From JBMONI01 sp049324575 (lineage in GTDB: Bacteria; Omnitrophota; Omnitrophia; Omnitrophales; Aquincolibacteriaceae): DNA of 64,000 bases. The number at the start of each line of letters is the position of its first letter. The first letter of the stretch is position 1. The stretch covers positions 111,407 to 175,406 of the forward strand of contig JBMONI010000002.1 of assembly GCA_049324575.1 (NCBI GenBank), given 5' to 3'. The notes under the pieces were generated by a model. The model did no database searches. It saw only the letters and a list, made by a program, of their open reading frames with translations, and had not been told where the DNA came from. A program made the translations under genes and the position numbers. Positions 31,985-41,008 of this stretch are shown one piece after another.

Positions 31985-33409
31985 TCAGCCCTTAAGTGCG
32001 GCCACGATCTGGGTAAGAGTCTTCTTTGCATCGCCGAAGACCATCATCGTGTTCGGATGGACGAAAAGCTCGTTCTCGATCCCCGCAAAACCAGGGTTCA
32101 TACTGCGCTTGAGGACAAGGGTCGCCTTCGATTGGTCGACATTGAGAATCGGCATCCCGAAGATCGGGCTGCCGGGCGTATTCCTGGCGGCCGGATTCAC
32201 CACGTCGTTGGCTCCGACGACGATCGAAACATCGGTGCGCGGAAATTCATCGTTGATCGCCTCGAGCTCGAAAAGCTGGTCATACGGCACATTCGCCTCG
32301 GCAAGAAGCACATTCATATGCCCGGGCATCCGTCCCGCGACCGGATGGATCGCGTATTTGACCGAGGTGCCGTTCTTCTCGAGCTGCTCGGCCACATCGC
32401 GTACAGCATGCTGCGCCTGCGCCACCGCCATCCCGTAGCCGGGAACGATAATGACGGAATTGGCCACCTTCAAAAGCTCGGCAGCCTCTTCGGGCGAGCA
32501 TTCCCGAACGGCTCCCCCCTTCGCTTCCGCCACAGCACCCTTGGCCTCTTTGCCGAACGCCCCGAAGATCACGTTACCGAAAGAACGGTTCATCGCTTTG
32601 CTCATGATGACCGCCAGAATGAACCCCGAACCGCCGTCAAGCGATCCGCAGACGATCAGCACGGGATTATTGAGAGCGAAACCCGTTGCGGCCGCGGCCA
32701 GTCCGGCATAAGAATTCAGAAGACAGATCACGACCGGCATATCCGCGCCTCCGATCCGCACGACGAAAAGGATCCCTAGAATGAAAGCGATCGCGGTCAG
32801 GATCCAGAAGAGGACCGGCTGATTCGGCTCAATGACAAGAAGGATCATCATCGTTAGCGCGGTCGCAAGCAAAAGAAGATTCAGCGCATTTTGCCCCCTG
32901 AAAGTCTGGGGCCGACCGGGCAGGATCCCCTGCAGCTTCCCGAACGCCATCAAGCTCCCGGTAAAGGTCAGAGCGCCGAGCAGGACCTCGAAACCGATCG
33001 CGCCCGCAAAGAAACGCTCCAGGTGTTCGTGGTGATTGGTGTATTTGGCGATCCCGACGAGCGCGACCGCGAGTCCGCCGAACGCATGCGAAAGAGCGAT
33101 CCGTTCCGGCATTTTGGTCATCGGGATCCAAAGACCCATCGGGATCCCGATCAGCGTCCCCACGATCAGCCCGCCGGCGATCCACTCATAGGTCACGATC
33201 CCCCGGTGGACCAGGGTACCCGCTACCGCAATGAGCATTGCGATCACCGCCATCATCATGCCGCGGCGTGCCGTATCGGCTTTGGAAAGTCCGTGCAGAC
33301 CGAAAATGAAAAGCAGCGATGAAATGAAGAGCGAAACAAGGTAGACAATCTGCCGAAGATCGACCGCCCCAGCCGTTTCCTGCCCCGGGAACACCGCAAG
33401 CGCGATCAT
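31985..33409 (-). CDS. pntB: NAD(P) transhydrogenase subunit beta
   Basis: 474 residues. The membrane half is about residues 1-270. The C-terminal NADP(H)-binding domain III (from about 295) has IIVPGYGMAVAQAQH, HPVAGRMPGHMNVLLAEA, VSIVVGANDVVNPAA and GIENELFV. Membrane transhydrogenase passes hydride between NADH and NADP+ with proton movement. It starts in an ATGA overlap with pntAB. The NAD(H)-binding alpha-1 subunit (pntAA) is not encoded beside it, so the complex is incomplete here. Confidence 0.96.
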   Translation of the reverse strand: MIALAVFPGQETAGAVDLRQIVYLVSLFISSLLFIFGLHGLSKADTARRGMMMAVIAMLIAVAGTLVHRGIVTYEWIAGGLIVGTLIGIPMGLWIPMTKMPERIALSHAFGGLAVALVGIAKYTNHHEHLERFFAGAIGFEVLLGALTFTGSLMAFGKLQGILPGRPQTFRGQNALNLLLLATALTMMILLVIEPNQPVLFWILTAIAFILGILFVVRIGGADMPVVICLLNSYAGLAAAATGFALNNPVLIVCGSLDGGSGFILAVIMSKAMNRSFGNVIFGAFGKEAKGAVAEAKGGAVRECSPEEAAELLKVANSVIIVPGYGMAVAQAQHAVRDVAEQLEKNGTSVKYAIHPVAGRMPGHMNVLLAEANVPYDQLFELEAINDEFPRTDVSIVVGANDVVNPAARNTPGSPIFGMPILNVDQSKATLVLKRSMNPGFAGIENELFVHPNTMMVFGDAKKTLTQIVAALKG

Positions 33410-33705
33410 GCCTTGGCCTTTTCTTTCTTGCGGAACATTTTGAGCATGCGGTCCGTGATCAAAAATCCGCCCACGACGTTGATCGTCGCTGCGCCTACGG
33501 CCACAGCCCCAAGGATGGAACTGGTGAGATTGCGCCCTTCGCCGGCGATCACCAGGGAGGCAACCAGCGAGATCCCCGAGATCGCGTTCGTGAAAGCCAT
33601 CAGCGGCGTATGCAAAAGCTGCGGAACTTTCGAAATGATCTGGTACCCGCAGAAGATCGAAAGCGCGAACACATAGAGAAGAATGATGAAATACTCTAGC
33701 GGCAT
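33406..33705 (-). CDS. pntAB: NAD(P) transhydrogenase subunit alpha 2 (membrane part)
   Basis: 99 residues, three to four hydrophobic segments. The PntAB-type core includes SIFCGYQIISKVPQLLHTPL, then NAISGISLVASLVIAG and GAVAVGAATINVVGGFLITD. It supplies the alpha membrane helices of the transhydrogenase in the split-subunit form. AAAGGA supports the start at 33705, and the stop overlaps the pntB start. Normally a pntAA gene precedes it; none is present up to 33860, where an unrelated gene ends. Confidence 0.95.
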   Translation of the reverse strand: MPLEYFIILLYVFALSIFCGYQIISKVPQLLHTPLMAFTNAISGISLVASLVIAGEGRNLTSSILGAVAVGAATINVVGGFLITDRMLKMFRKKEKAKA

Positions 33706-33773
33706 CGTTTCAAATCCTTTGTTGCATGTCTCTTAAATACCCAAGATACCGGATTTCGGCACGATCAGCGGGT

Positions 33774-33800
33774 ATTATATCCTTCCGCGCAAAATTTCAA
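33774..33800 (-). promoter_or_regulatory. promoter of pntAB-pntB
   Basis: A perfect TATAAT (33779-33774, minus strand) lies about 70 bases before pntAB. A TTGAAA is 15 bases upstream, a short spacing, so the -35 is less certain. Confidence 0.5.
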
Positions 33801-33859
33801 AACGAATTCCCCGCCGCCGGCCCGAGATCCCCCGGCAAAACTTCGGGGCCGGTTCGGAT

Positions 33860-34189
33860 TCACCATTTTTTGAAAATGAAAAAGACCGCTCCGATCAGGA
33901 ATGCGAAACCGACGAGATAATTCCACTTCAGTTCTTCCCGAAGATAAAACACGGAAAAAAAACAGAAAACCACGAGCGTAATGACCTCTTGGATCGTCTT
34001 CAGCTGGGCGGTCGAAAAATGCATGGATCCGATCCGGTTGGCCGGGACCTGGAAGCAATACTCGAAGAACGCGATCAGCCAACTCACCAATACCACGATC
34101 CAGAGTGCCTTATGCTTGAACCGCAGATGGCCGTACCAGGCAAAGGTCATAAAAATATTCGAAATCGTCAGCAATGCGACTGTTCTCAT
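33860..34189 (-). CDS. DUF486 family membrane protein (DMT-like)
   Basis: 109 residues, four hydrophobic segments. The family sequence is clear: ISNIFMTFAWYGHLRFK, WLIAFFEYCFQVPANRIGSM and STAQLKTIQEVITLVVF. DUF486 proteins look like half-size members of the drug/metabolite transporter group; their substrate is unknown. It may be read together with mntP, whose stop is 36 bases upstream. Confidence 0.88.
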   Translation of the reverse strand: MRTVALLTISNIFMTFAWYGHLRFKHKALWIVVLVSWLIAFFEYCFQVPANRIGSMHFSTAQLKTIQEVITLVVFCFFSVFYLREELKWNYLVGFAFLIGAVFFIFKKW

Positions 34190-34225
34190 AGCCGGATCTC
34201 TGTTTATCCCTGGCCGCAGAAAGCG

Positions 34226-34786
34226 TCAGGCCGCAAGATGCTCCAAAAGGATCTTGAGCCCAAGCCCCGCGAGGATAATCCCCCCTAAAATTTTAACTTT
34301 TTGCTGGAGTCCCTGGCCGAATCTTTTTCCGATCTGGACCCCGATACAGGAAAGGAAAAAGGTCACGGCTCCGATCAAAACTGCCGCAAGCCCGATAGGG
34401 ACCTCAAGGAACGCAAATCCGATCCCCGCCACAAACGCATCGATACTGGTCGCAAGCGAAAGTGCAAAAAGCACATCCGCCCTGAGCGGATCGAAGAGCC
34501 TCCCTGCCCCAGGCGGCCGCAGGCCTTCCGCGATCATCTTCCCGCCGAGCAGTCCCAGCAGTCCAAAAGCAATCCAGTGGTCGACATTCGTGATCAGGGC
34601 CCGCAAACCGCTCCCCGCGAACCCTCCCAAGACCGGCATGAACGCTTGGAAGATCCCGAATGAAAGACCGATCTTTAGCGCGTCCGTCATCCGGGGACGG
34701 GGGATGATAAAACCGCTCATGACCGCGACGGCAAAAGCATCCATCGCCAGGGCAAATGCCAGAATAAAAAGTTCGGGGAAATTCAT
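34226..34786 (-). CDS. mntP: manganese exporter MntP
   Basis: 186 residues, six hydrophobic segments, built from two DUF204 repeats. The paired acidic motifs are LAMDAFAVAV near residue 15 and TSIDAFVAGIG near residue 113. MntP expels Mn(II) from the cytoplasm. Its start lies 15 bases after the stop of the preceding gene, so there is no room for a yybP-ykoY riboswitch, which controls many mntP genes. Confidence 0.92.
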   Translation of the reverse strand: MNFPELFILAFALAMDAFAVAVMSGFIIPRPRMTDALKIGLSFGIFQAFMPVLGGFAGSGLRALITNVDHWIAFGLLGLLGGKMIAEGLRPPGAGRLFDPLRADVLFALSLATSIDAFVAGIGFAFLEVPIGLAAVLIGAVTFFLSCIGVQIGKRFGQGLQQKVKILGGIILAGLGLKILLEHLAA

Positions 34787-34801
34787 GAAGGATCCGGAAT
34801 T

Positions 34802-35134
34802 TTAGCGGTTACGGCGGGCGGCATAAGCAAAAGCGAAAAAATATTTTTTCCAGGAATCGGAGGTTGAGCAGTACTCATTGTCCCCCAAAAAATAGTCCGC
34901 CAAAGTTTCTCGGACACGAGCGATCTCGCGACGACGGGCGGAAGTATGGGAATTCGCCAACGTAAGGTCGGTTAGCTCCAAAGCACGCTCCGCCGCCTTG
35001 ACCGAATAAGCGGCATTCCCCCGATCCTTCCACAGAAGAGCCCTTTCGACTTCACTGCCGATATGGGCCATCTGCTCGAGAAAAGGCCTCTGAGCCCATC
35101 GACCAGACGCCTCCTCGCGATGCTGAACGTTCAC
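34802..35134 (-). CDS. conserved hypothetical protein, partner of DUF5674
   Basis: 110 residues, mostly helical and charged, with RPFLEQMAHIGSEVERAL, YSVKAAERALELTDLTL and a C-terminal DNEYCSTSDSWKKYFFAFAY. The GTG start overlaps the DUF5674 stop (GTGA). No enzyme motif is visible. The same sequence pattern recurs next to DUF5674 genes in other candidate-phylum bacteria from memory (not checked). The linked layout and the upstream operator suggest a toxin-antitoxin-like or other two-component module, without proof. Confidence 0.7.
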   Translation of the reverse strand: MNVQHREEASGRWAQRPFLEQMAHIGSEVERALLWKDRGNAAYSVKAAERALELTDLTLANSHTSARRREIARVRETLADYFLGDNEYCSTSDSWKKYFFAFAYAARRNR

Positions 35135-35472
35135 GGAACGATCCTCTGCCTGACGATCGCAACGATCCGCTCCCGGATATCGGCACGTTCGACGCCCCGG
35201 CTCCGGTTCCCCTGCGAGGGACGTATGTTGATCATCGAATCAAACTCCACGAATTCCCCAGGCGGAAGCTCCGGGTAAAGATTGATGCCCCACAGATCCT
35301 GCTGCCTTGAACCGGCCTCCAGAAGTACGGCCTCGAGATCCGAATGCAGTTCCGCGTCAACAGCCAAAAGCCCTCGTTCGATATCCACGACCGCCTTGAC
35401 CATATTGCCAAAAAGCGCCGCGGCCATTTCTTCCAGACGCGAGAATTTCAGAGTATTTTCGATGATCTCCAT
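35131..35472 (-). CDS. DUF5674 family protein
   Basis: 113 residues. The family core is NMVKAVVDIERGLLAVDAEL, QDLWGINLYPELPPGEFVEF and the very conserved DSMINIRPSQGNRSRGVE. The function is unknown. The start at 35472 has no good Shine-Dalgarno sequence. A palindromic operator and TATAAT box stand 33-53 bases upstream. It is the first gene of the pair and possibly of a unit reaching mntP. Confidence 0.75.
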   Translation of the reverse strand: MEIIENTLKFSRLEEMAAALFGNMVKAVVDIERGLLAVDAELHSDLEAVLLEAGSRQQDLWGINLYPELPPGEFVEFDSMINIRPSQGNRSRGVERADIRERIVAIVRQRIVP

Positions 35473-35504
35473 AGAATGGCTTTCGTGAGTTCCTTAAACG
35501 GAGG

Positions 35505-35525
35505 ATTATACCCGGGAACCCGGGT
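35505..35525 (-). promoter_or_regulatory. -10 box with adjoining palindrome ahead of the DUF5674 pair
   Basis: TATAAT (35510-35505, minus strand) directly follows ACCCGGG-TT-CCCGGGT (35525-35510). The inverted repeat sits between the -10 and any -35, the usual place for an autorepressor site. Confidence 0.5.
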
Positions 35526-35542
35526 TTGCGATAATCGAAATA

Positions 35543-35965
35543 TCAGCCGATCTTCAGAAGCCAGATCCCCGCGATGACCAAGACCGCTCCGGCGATCTTC
35601 CAAACGCTGAGCGATTCCCCCAAAAAAAGCACGCCGAGCAGGAAGGCGATCAAAGGATAACTGCCCGAGATCGGAACGACCTTGGAGACATCCCCGAGTT
35701 TGAGACCGTTATAAAAACAGATCTGTGCTACAAAGCTCGCCAGAAATCCGCTGAGGATAAGCAATACGACCGAACGCACTTCGACCGCACGGATATCCTC
35801 AGGTTTGACCATGAAAAGCCCGAGCAGGATGACGCCGATCACAACCCCAAAACACCGATAGAACAGGCCGGCCAGGGGCCGAACGTTCACAAGCCCCGCC
35901 TTTTCCAAGATGGGAACCAGACCCCAGATCACCGCCGCCAGGATCGACCATAGAAAAGCGCTCAT
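35543..35965 (-). CDS. single-domain EamA/DMT family transporter
   Basis: 140 residues, five hydrophobic segments. The first carries AAVIWGLVPILEKAGL and the last the EamA end pattern (FLGESLSVWKIAGAVLVIAGIWLL). It equals one half of a normal ten-span EamA protein, so it probably dimerises. The substrate is unknown. GGAGAGGG stands directly before the ATG at 35965. It is downstream of the trehalose cluster but 175 bases away, with a possible -35 TTGACA in the gap. Confidence 0.85.
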   Translation of the reverse strand: MSAFLWSILAAVIWGLVPILEKAGLVNVRPLAGLFYRCFGVVIGVILLGLFMVKPEDIRAVEVRSVVLLILSGFLASFVAQICFYNGLKLGDVSKVVPISGSYPLIAFLLGVLFLGESLSVWKIAGAVLVIAGIWLLKIG

Positions 35966-36141
35966 TCCCTCTCCTTGCCGCTCAGAAAGAAGTCCGGAAG
36001 GATTCCCCGAAACGGCCTATCGAGCGCAAACATTACCGCTGTCAAAGTGGATTTTCAATAAAAAATTTCCAGTCTTCCAGGCCGGGAAAAGACCTTTGGG
36101 TTCAAGGAAAAGACACTGCTCCTCACGGAAGCAGGGAAAAA

Positions 36142-37782
36142 TCAGCCAGAAGGAGGGAGTAAACGGAACCAGTAAAAGGTGTGCGGCCCCAGGGTGAAAA
36201 AATAAGGCAAGTCGCCGATCTTTGGAAACCGCGTATTCCCCCACAATTCGAGAGGTTCCCATCCGCTATAGCGGTGGAGTTCCAGCTCGACCGGCTGGAC
36301 ATAACGGGATAGGTTATTGACGATCAGCAAGGTCTCGTCCTTATACGCGCGGATATAAGCGAGGATCTTCGGATTTTTATGCCGTAGGAATTCAACGGTC
36401 CCCCGGCCGAACGCCTTGAAATTTTTTCGCACACGGATCATCCTTTTCGTCCAGTTCAAGAAAGAGGATTGGGTCATGTTCTGGGCTTCCACATTGATCG
36501 CCTGATAGCCGTAGACCGGATCGATGATGACCGGCGCATAAAGTTTATCGGAGCTGACTTCCGAGAACCCCGCATTCCGGTTCCCGTTCCATTGCATGGG
36601 AGTCCGGACCCCGTTGCGATCGCCAAGATGGATATTGTCGCCCATGCCGATCTCGTCCCCGTAATAGATAATCGGCGTCCCCGGCAAACTGAACAGGAGG
36701 CTGTTCAAGAGCTCCATCTGACGCCGCCCGTTGTTCATGAGCGGAGCCAGCCGGCGCCGGATCCCCAGGTTCAATTTGGCCTTCGGATCCGAAGCGTATT
36801 CGCGGTACATATAGTCCCGCTCTTCGTCCGTGACCTTTTCCAGGGTCAGCTCGTCATGATTGCGCAGGAAAACGGCCCACTGGCAATTCTCGGGGATCGC
36901 CGGCGTCCGCTGCATGATCTCAAGGATCGGAGTTTGGTCTTCTTTTCGGATCGCCATGAAAATACGCGGCATGAGCGGAAAATGGAACGCCATGTGACAT
37001 TCGTCACCCTCCCCGTAATAGGGGCGGACATCCTCCGGCCACTGATTCGCTTCCGCCAGCAAGATCGCATCCTTGGAGATCGCGTCCAATTTGGCGCGTA
37101 ATTTTTTGAGGAAGGCGTGCGTTTCGGGAAGATTCTCACAAGAAGTGCCTTCCCGTTCAAAAAGATAGGGAACCGCGTCGAGCCGGAATCCGTCAACGCC
37201 CATCTTGAGCCAAAAAGCGAGAACCTCTTCCATTTCGCGGCACACCTCGGGATTGTCAAAATTGAGATCCGGCTGATGGCTGAAAAACCGGTGCCAGTAG
37301 TATTGGCCCGAAACCGGATCATGGGTCCAATTGGATTTTTCCGTATCCGAAAAAATAATCCTGGCTTCCTTGTATTTTTGGGGGTCCTCGGTCCAAACGT
37401 AGTAATCCCTCTTGGGAGAGTCCTTGGACGAACGGGCTTCTTTGAACCAGGCATGCTCATCCGAAGTGTGGTTGGGCACAAGCTCAATAATGACCTTGAT
37501 GCCGTGGTGGTGCGCTTCCTTCACGAAGGCTTTGAAATCCGCGAGGGCCCCGTACTCGGCAGCCACTTCGCGAAAATCGGAGATATCATAGCCGTCATCT
37601 TTCAGGGGACTTTTGTAAAACGGCAGGAGCCAAAGGCAGTTGACCCCAAGCTCCCGGAGATAATCGAGTTTTTTCGTCAAACCCGGAAAATCGCCATACC
37701 CGTTCGAATTCGAATCCAAAAAAGCTTTGACATGGACCTGATAAATGATCGCGTCCTTATACCAAAGAGGGTCCTGCGCCAT
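36142..37782 (-). CDS. treS: trehalose synthase / maltose alpha-D-glucosyltransferase (GH13)
   Basis: 546 residues. The start WYKDAIIYQVHVKAFLDSN and GDFPGLTKKLDYLRELGVN are typical TreS. Catalytic residues lie in VDGFRLDAVPYL (nucleophile), ILLAEANQWPE (acid) and FLRNHDELTLE (third carboxylate). It interconverts maltose and trehalose, a phosphate-free route next to otsA/otsB. There is no maltokinase fusion at the C-terminus, which ends in the GH13 beta domain. The start at 37782 lies two bases after the otsB stop, so it is third in the otsA-otsB-treS operon. Confidence 0.95.
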   Translation of the reverse strand: MAQDPLWYKDAIIYQVHVKAFLDSNSNGYGDFPGLTKKLDYLRELGVNCLWLLPFYKSPLKDDGYDISDFREVAAEYGALADFKAFVKEAHHHGIKVIIELVPNHTSDEHAWFKEARSSKDSPKRDYYVWTEDPQKYKEARIIFSDTEKSNWTHDPVSGQYYWHRFFSHQPDLNFDNPEVCREMEEVLAFWLKMGVDGFRLDAVPYLFEREGTSCENLPETHAFLKKLRAKLDAISKDAILLAEANQWPEDVRPYYGEGDECHMAFHFPLMPRIFMAIRKEDQTPILEIMQRTPAIPENCQWAVFLRNHDELTLEKVTDEERDYMYREYASDPKAKLNLGIRRRLAPLMNNGRRQMELLNSLLFSLPGTPIIYYGDEIGMGDNIHLGDRNGVRTPMQWNGNRNAGFSEVSSDKLYAPVIIDPVYGYQAINVEAQNMTQSSFLNWTKRMIRVRKNFKAFGRGTVEFLRHKNPKILAYIRAYKDETLLIVNNLSRYVQPVELELHRYSGWEPLELWGNTRFPKIGDLPYFFTLGPHTFYWFRLLPPSG

Positions 37783-37784
37783 GG

Positions 37785-38594
37785 CTAACGATCTCCTGTC
37801 ATCCGAACTTGAGCAAGCCGTTCCAAAAAATTCAGAACCGCCGCGGGGGAACGAAGCCGGTAATGCGCCGAAGTCCGCTTCCCGGCCCCTATCCGGATCC
37901 CGATCCCCGACCTGTGCACGACCCGAAAAGCATCTTCATCGGTTTGATCATCCCCGAGATAGACCACCGTCGCTCGTTTCCGCCATGTCGACGGAAGTGT
38001 CTTCAGCAACGCCCGGACCGCTTTTCCTTTGTCCGTTCTTCCTCGTCTTGGGCGAATCTCCCACACCTTTTTCCCTTTTTTAAGCCGGAATAAAGAAGAG
38101 CCGGAGAAACGGCTCCATGTTCTTTCGACGATCCGCCGGACTTTTGCAACCTCGGACGTCTTAACTCGACGGTAATGAACGCTCAAAGTATAGATCTTGT
38201 TTTCGACCCAGGCTGCCGGAATCGGCCTGAGAGCGGCCCGAAGTTCACGCGCGAGATTCAAAACAGGCCCAACCAATCGCGCGGCCCAGGGATCGACCCG
38301 CCTCCGGCAGCGAATTCTTTGCTCGAGCCCGTGATTGCCGACATAATCGATCTTCGGAAGACCGACAAGCCGGACAAGTTCCCGAAGATTTCTCCCGCTT
38401 ACGATGGCCACCCTCGTTCGCGAAGCGCAGGCAAGCCGGCGAAGTGTTTCTTTGACGCGAAATGCCAATTTTGCTTCCGACGGGCGGCTCACGATCGGAG
38501 TCAGGGTCCCGTCATAATCACAGATCAAATACAAACATGTTACCGCCGCAAGACGGCGAGCCAGGTCCGGGGGAAGCGTGGAAGGCTTCGTCAT
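37785..38594 (-). CDS. otsB: trehalose-6-phosphate phosphatase
   Basis: About 269 residues from ATG 38594. HAD motif I is ICDYDGTLTPI (nucleophile Asp), motif II is in TRVAIVSGRN, and the last motif is YLGDDQTDEDAFR. The cap region contains VENKIYTLSVHYRR and KVWEIRPRRGRTDKGKAV. It removes phosphate from trehalose-6-phosphate made by OtsA. The start is two bases after the otsA stop. A longer in-frame start at 38639 would overlap otsA by 42 bases and has no better ribosome site. Confidence 0.94.
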   Translation of the reverse strand: MTKPSTLPPDLARRLAAVTCLYLICDYDGTLTPIVSRPSEAKLAFRVKETLRRLACASRTRVAIVSGRNLRELVRLVGLPKIDYVGNHGLEQRIRCRRRVDPWAARLVGPVLNLARELRAALRPIPAAWVENKIYTLSVHYRRVKTSEVAKVRRIVERTWSRFSGSSLFRLKKGKKVWEIRPRRGRTDKGKAVRALLKTLPSTWRKRATVVYLGDDQTDEDAFRVVHRSGIGIRIGAGKRTSAHYRLRSPAAVLNFLERLAQVRMTGDR

Positions 38595-38596
38595 GC

Positions 38597-40828
38597 TCAA
38601 TAGGATTTCACCAAACCGGTGATCATATCCGCCGCCCATCGGTAAATATTATATTCCTGGACGATATTGCGAAGCGCATGCATTCGTTCTTTCTTTTCTG
38701 CCGGAAGCATGGTCAAGGCTTGATGGATCGTCTCGGCGGTGCCTTCGATATCATACGGATTGACCAAAAGCGAGCTATTGGCGAATTCATAACTCGCGCC
38801 CGCAAAGCGGCTCAGGATCAGCACTCCATCCTCATCGCCACGGGCCGCGGCATACTCCTTGGCCACGAGATTCATTCCGTCGTGAAGCGAGCTTACAAGA
38901 CAAAAATCAGCGAGCTTGTAGAATTGACGGACCTTGTCCTGGCCATGATGTTCTTTGAGGAACTGGATCGGCATATAATTGCCGGACCCGTATTTTTCAT
39001 TGATCTGCTTGACCAGATCGTCAACCTCTTTCAAGTGGCTCTGATAACTTGGGATCAGGGTCCTCGATGGAGCCCCGAGCTCCACAAAAACAAGCTGCCC
39101 CTGATAGGCGGGATATTTCTCGAAGAACCGCTCGATTGAGCGAAAACGTTCCAAAAGTCCTTTCGTATAATCGATACGGTCAACTCCCACCCCCACCCTT
39201 TTCCCTTCCAAACCAAGGTCACGCTTGATCTTATCCAAGGCCTCTTTTTCCCCGGCCCCAAGAGCCTTCAAGTCTTCCGAGGAGAAAGCGATGCTGATCG
39301 GAAAAGGCCTTACATAGCTCGTATTTCCCCCTCGGCTCACGCCGAAAGTCGTCCAGTCGATCCTCGACTCCAGGGCACGATCCACCGTATCCAGAAAATT
39401 ATTACAGTGATATTGCGTATGAAAGCCGATCAGATCGGCTCCCAGCATTCCTTCGAGGATCTCGTCCTGCCAGGGACAGATCCCGAACGCCTCAGGATTC
39501 GGCCACGGGATATGCCAGAAGATCGCGATCTTGGCATCGGGCCGGGCTTCCTTGATCATTTTGGGAAGCAGCGCAAAATGATAATCCTGCACAAGAATAA
39601 GCGGCGGCTCATCATCCAGCTCCTCCAGAAGCGCCGCCGCAAACTTCCAGTTCACTTCCTTGTAGCAGGTCCAGTCCTCGATCCGGAAAACAGGCCGGAC
39701 ATGACTGATATGGCAAAGCGGCCAGAGACCTTCATTGGAAAAACCGTAATAATAGCCTTTTTCTTCCTGCTCGCTGAGCCAGACCCGCTTCAGCGTAAAA
39801 GAAGGCCTCCAGGGCGGGACCGTGATTTTGTTTTTTTTATCGACGGTCTCCCGATCGGCATTCCCCGCTCCGTGCGCCACCCAAAGCCCTCCGGTCGCCT
39901 GCATAACAGGGTCCAGGGCCGTCACCACGCCGCTGGCCGGCACAATGCATTCGATCTCATTTCCCTTTTTCCGATGGATATACGGCTCGCGGTTCGAGAC
40001 CACAAAAAGCTGTTTGCCCCTGAGCTTGGTCTGCAGATAATCCTTGAGACGCTCTTTGGTCCAGATAGCGCCTTCGACATTGGCCAAACGGGACTGTTGA
40101 ACGAGATCCAGGCGGGCCACCTTCAAACTCGCCGCCATATGGCTAACGCTAAGGAGCAACTTTTCGATCTCCCCCTGCGCCTTTCCCTCCGCGACCGACG
40201 GCGCATGCTCGACCCCGAGCGCTTTTTGGACCATGGCGGCGATCCTGGCAATAGGCCCCGTTACGCTCCAGCGGATTACCCAAAGCGAAACGACTGAAAG
40301 GATGACGGCGAGGATAGAGAAGGTCAAAGCCGAGTTCTTCCAGAACTCCCGGATCTGGCTGACGATAAAGCCCCGGTCATGAATAAGCCCCAGGGCCCCT
40401 ACGGCCTTTTCTCCCTGATTAAGCGGGACCGCAAAATAATTGACCTTGCGGCCCTCCCATTCCCCGTTGATATCCACGAAAATATTCTCGTCGGCGGCCC
40501 TGGCGGATTCCCTCTTAAAAAGGTCCCCTTCCGTCAATTCGGGAGGAAGCGCGATCCGGGGCCCCTCGTTCATATCGACAATGATCCCGATCAGCCGTTT
40601 GTGGCCCTGGAATTTTCCGATGAATTGCCGGATCCGCTCGGGTTGGTCGGTGCGTTCGAGGGAAGATTCGATCGCTTCCTTGAAACTCTTTGCGAGAACC
40701 GCCGTTCGCAGCCTCAGCTCTTCATTCAAACGGCTCTCTTCTTTTTGCGCCTGGAAATAGGTGAAGCCAACGACCACCAAGGTGGTGGCGATCAACAAGG
40801 AAATGATCAATCGAAGCGTTATTTTCAC
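38597..40828 (-). CDS. otsA: trehalose-6-phosphate synthase fused to an N-terminal transmembrane sensor and HAMP domain
   Basis: 743 residues with a GTG start (GAGG upstream). Residues 1-270 form a sensor-like module: TM1 (5-24), a periplasmic part of about 140 residues that looks like a single CACHE-type domain, TM2 (167-189) and a HAMP-like segment (187-240, VTGPIARIAAMVQKA). A GT20 catalytic domain (271-743) follows, with VVSNREPYIH, LVQDYHFALLPKMI, IFWHIPWPNPE and GVGVDRIDYTKGL. It makes trehalose-6-phosphate from UDP- or GDP-glucose and glucose-6-phosphate. The fusion suggests that an external or membrane signal gates synthesis directly. It is first in the otsA-otsB-treS operon. Confidence 0.93.
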   Translation of the reverse strand: MKITLRLIISLLIATTLVVVGFTYFQAQKEESRLNEELRLRTAVLAKSFKEAIESSLERTDQPERIRQFIGKFQGHKRLIGIIVDMNEGPRIALPPELTEGDLFKRESARAADENIFVDINGEWEGRKVNYFAVPLNQGEKAVGALGLIHDRGFIVSQIREFWKNSALTFSILAVILSVVSLWVIRWSVTGPIARIAAMVQKALGVEHAPSVAEGKAQGEIEKLLLSVSHMAASLKVARLDLVQQSRLANVEGAIWTKERLKDYLQTKLRGKQLFVVSNREPYIHRKKGNEIECIVPASGVVTALDPVMQATGGLWVAHGAGNADRETVDKKNKITVPPWRPSFTLKRVWLSEQEEKGYYYGFSNEGLWPLCHISHVRPVFRIEDWTCYKEVNWKFAAALLEELDDEPPLILVQDYHFALLPKMIKEARPDAKIAIFWHIPWPNPEAFGICPWQDEILEGMLGADLIGFHTQYHCNNFLDTVDRALESRIDWTTFGVSRGGNTSYVRPFPISIAFSSEDLKALGAGEKEALDKIKRDLGLEGKRVGVGVDRIDYTKGLLERFRSIERFFEKYPAYQGQLVFVELGAPSRTLIPSYQSHLKEVDDLVKQINEKYGSGNYMPIQFLKEHHGQDKVRQFYKLADFCLVSSLHDGMNLVAKEYAAARGDEDGVLILSRFAGASYEFANSSLLVNPYDIEGTAETIHQALTMLPAEKKERMHALRNIVQEYNIYRWAADMITGLVKSY

Positions 40829-41008
40829 GCTAGCCTCGGCTCAGTAAAAAGACCCATTGCGAAGAAACCAGGACCCTGCTCTCGGGATCCCGGGAAAAAC
40901 ATGGGGCAAAGCAAGCCCCTCCCCGCTCCAACGATCGGTCGCGATGAGGACAAAAACCTCCACGCGTTTTCGTCAGCGAAAAATCTTCCCTTTGGGGGCC
41001 GGGAAAGA

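Noticed and set aside
34226..34801. Manganese riboswitch (yybP-ykoY) ahead of mntP
   Set aside because: Only 15 bases separate mntP from the preceding gene and no aptamer core is present.
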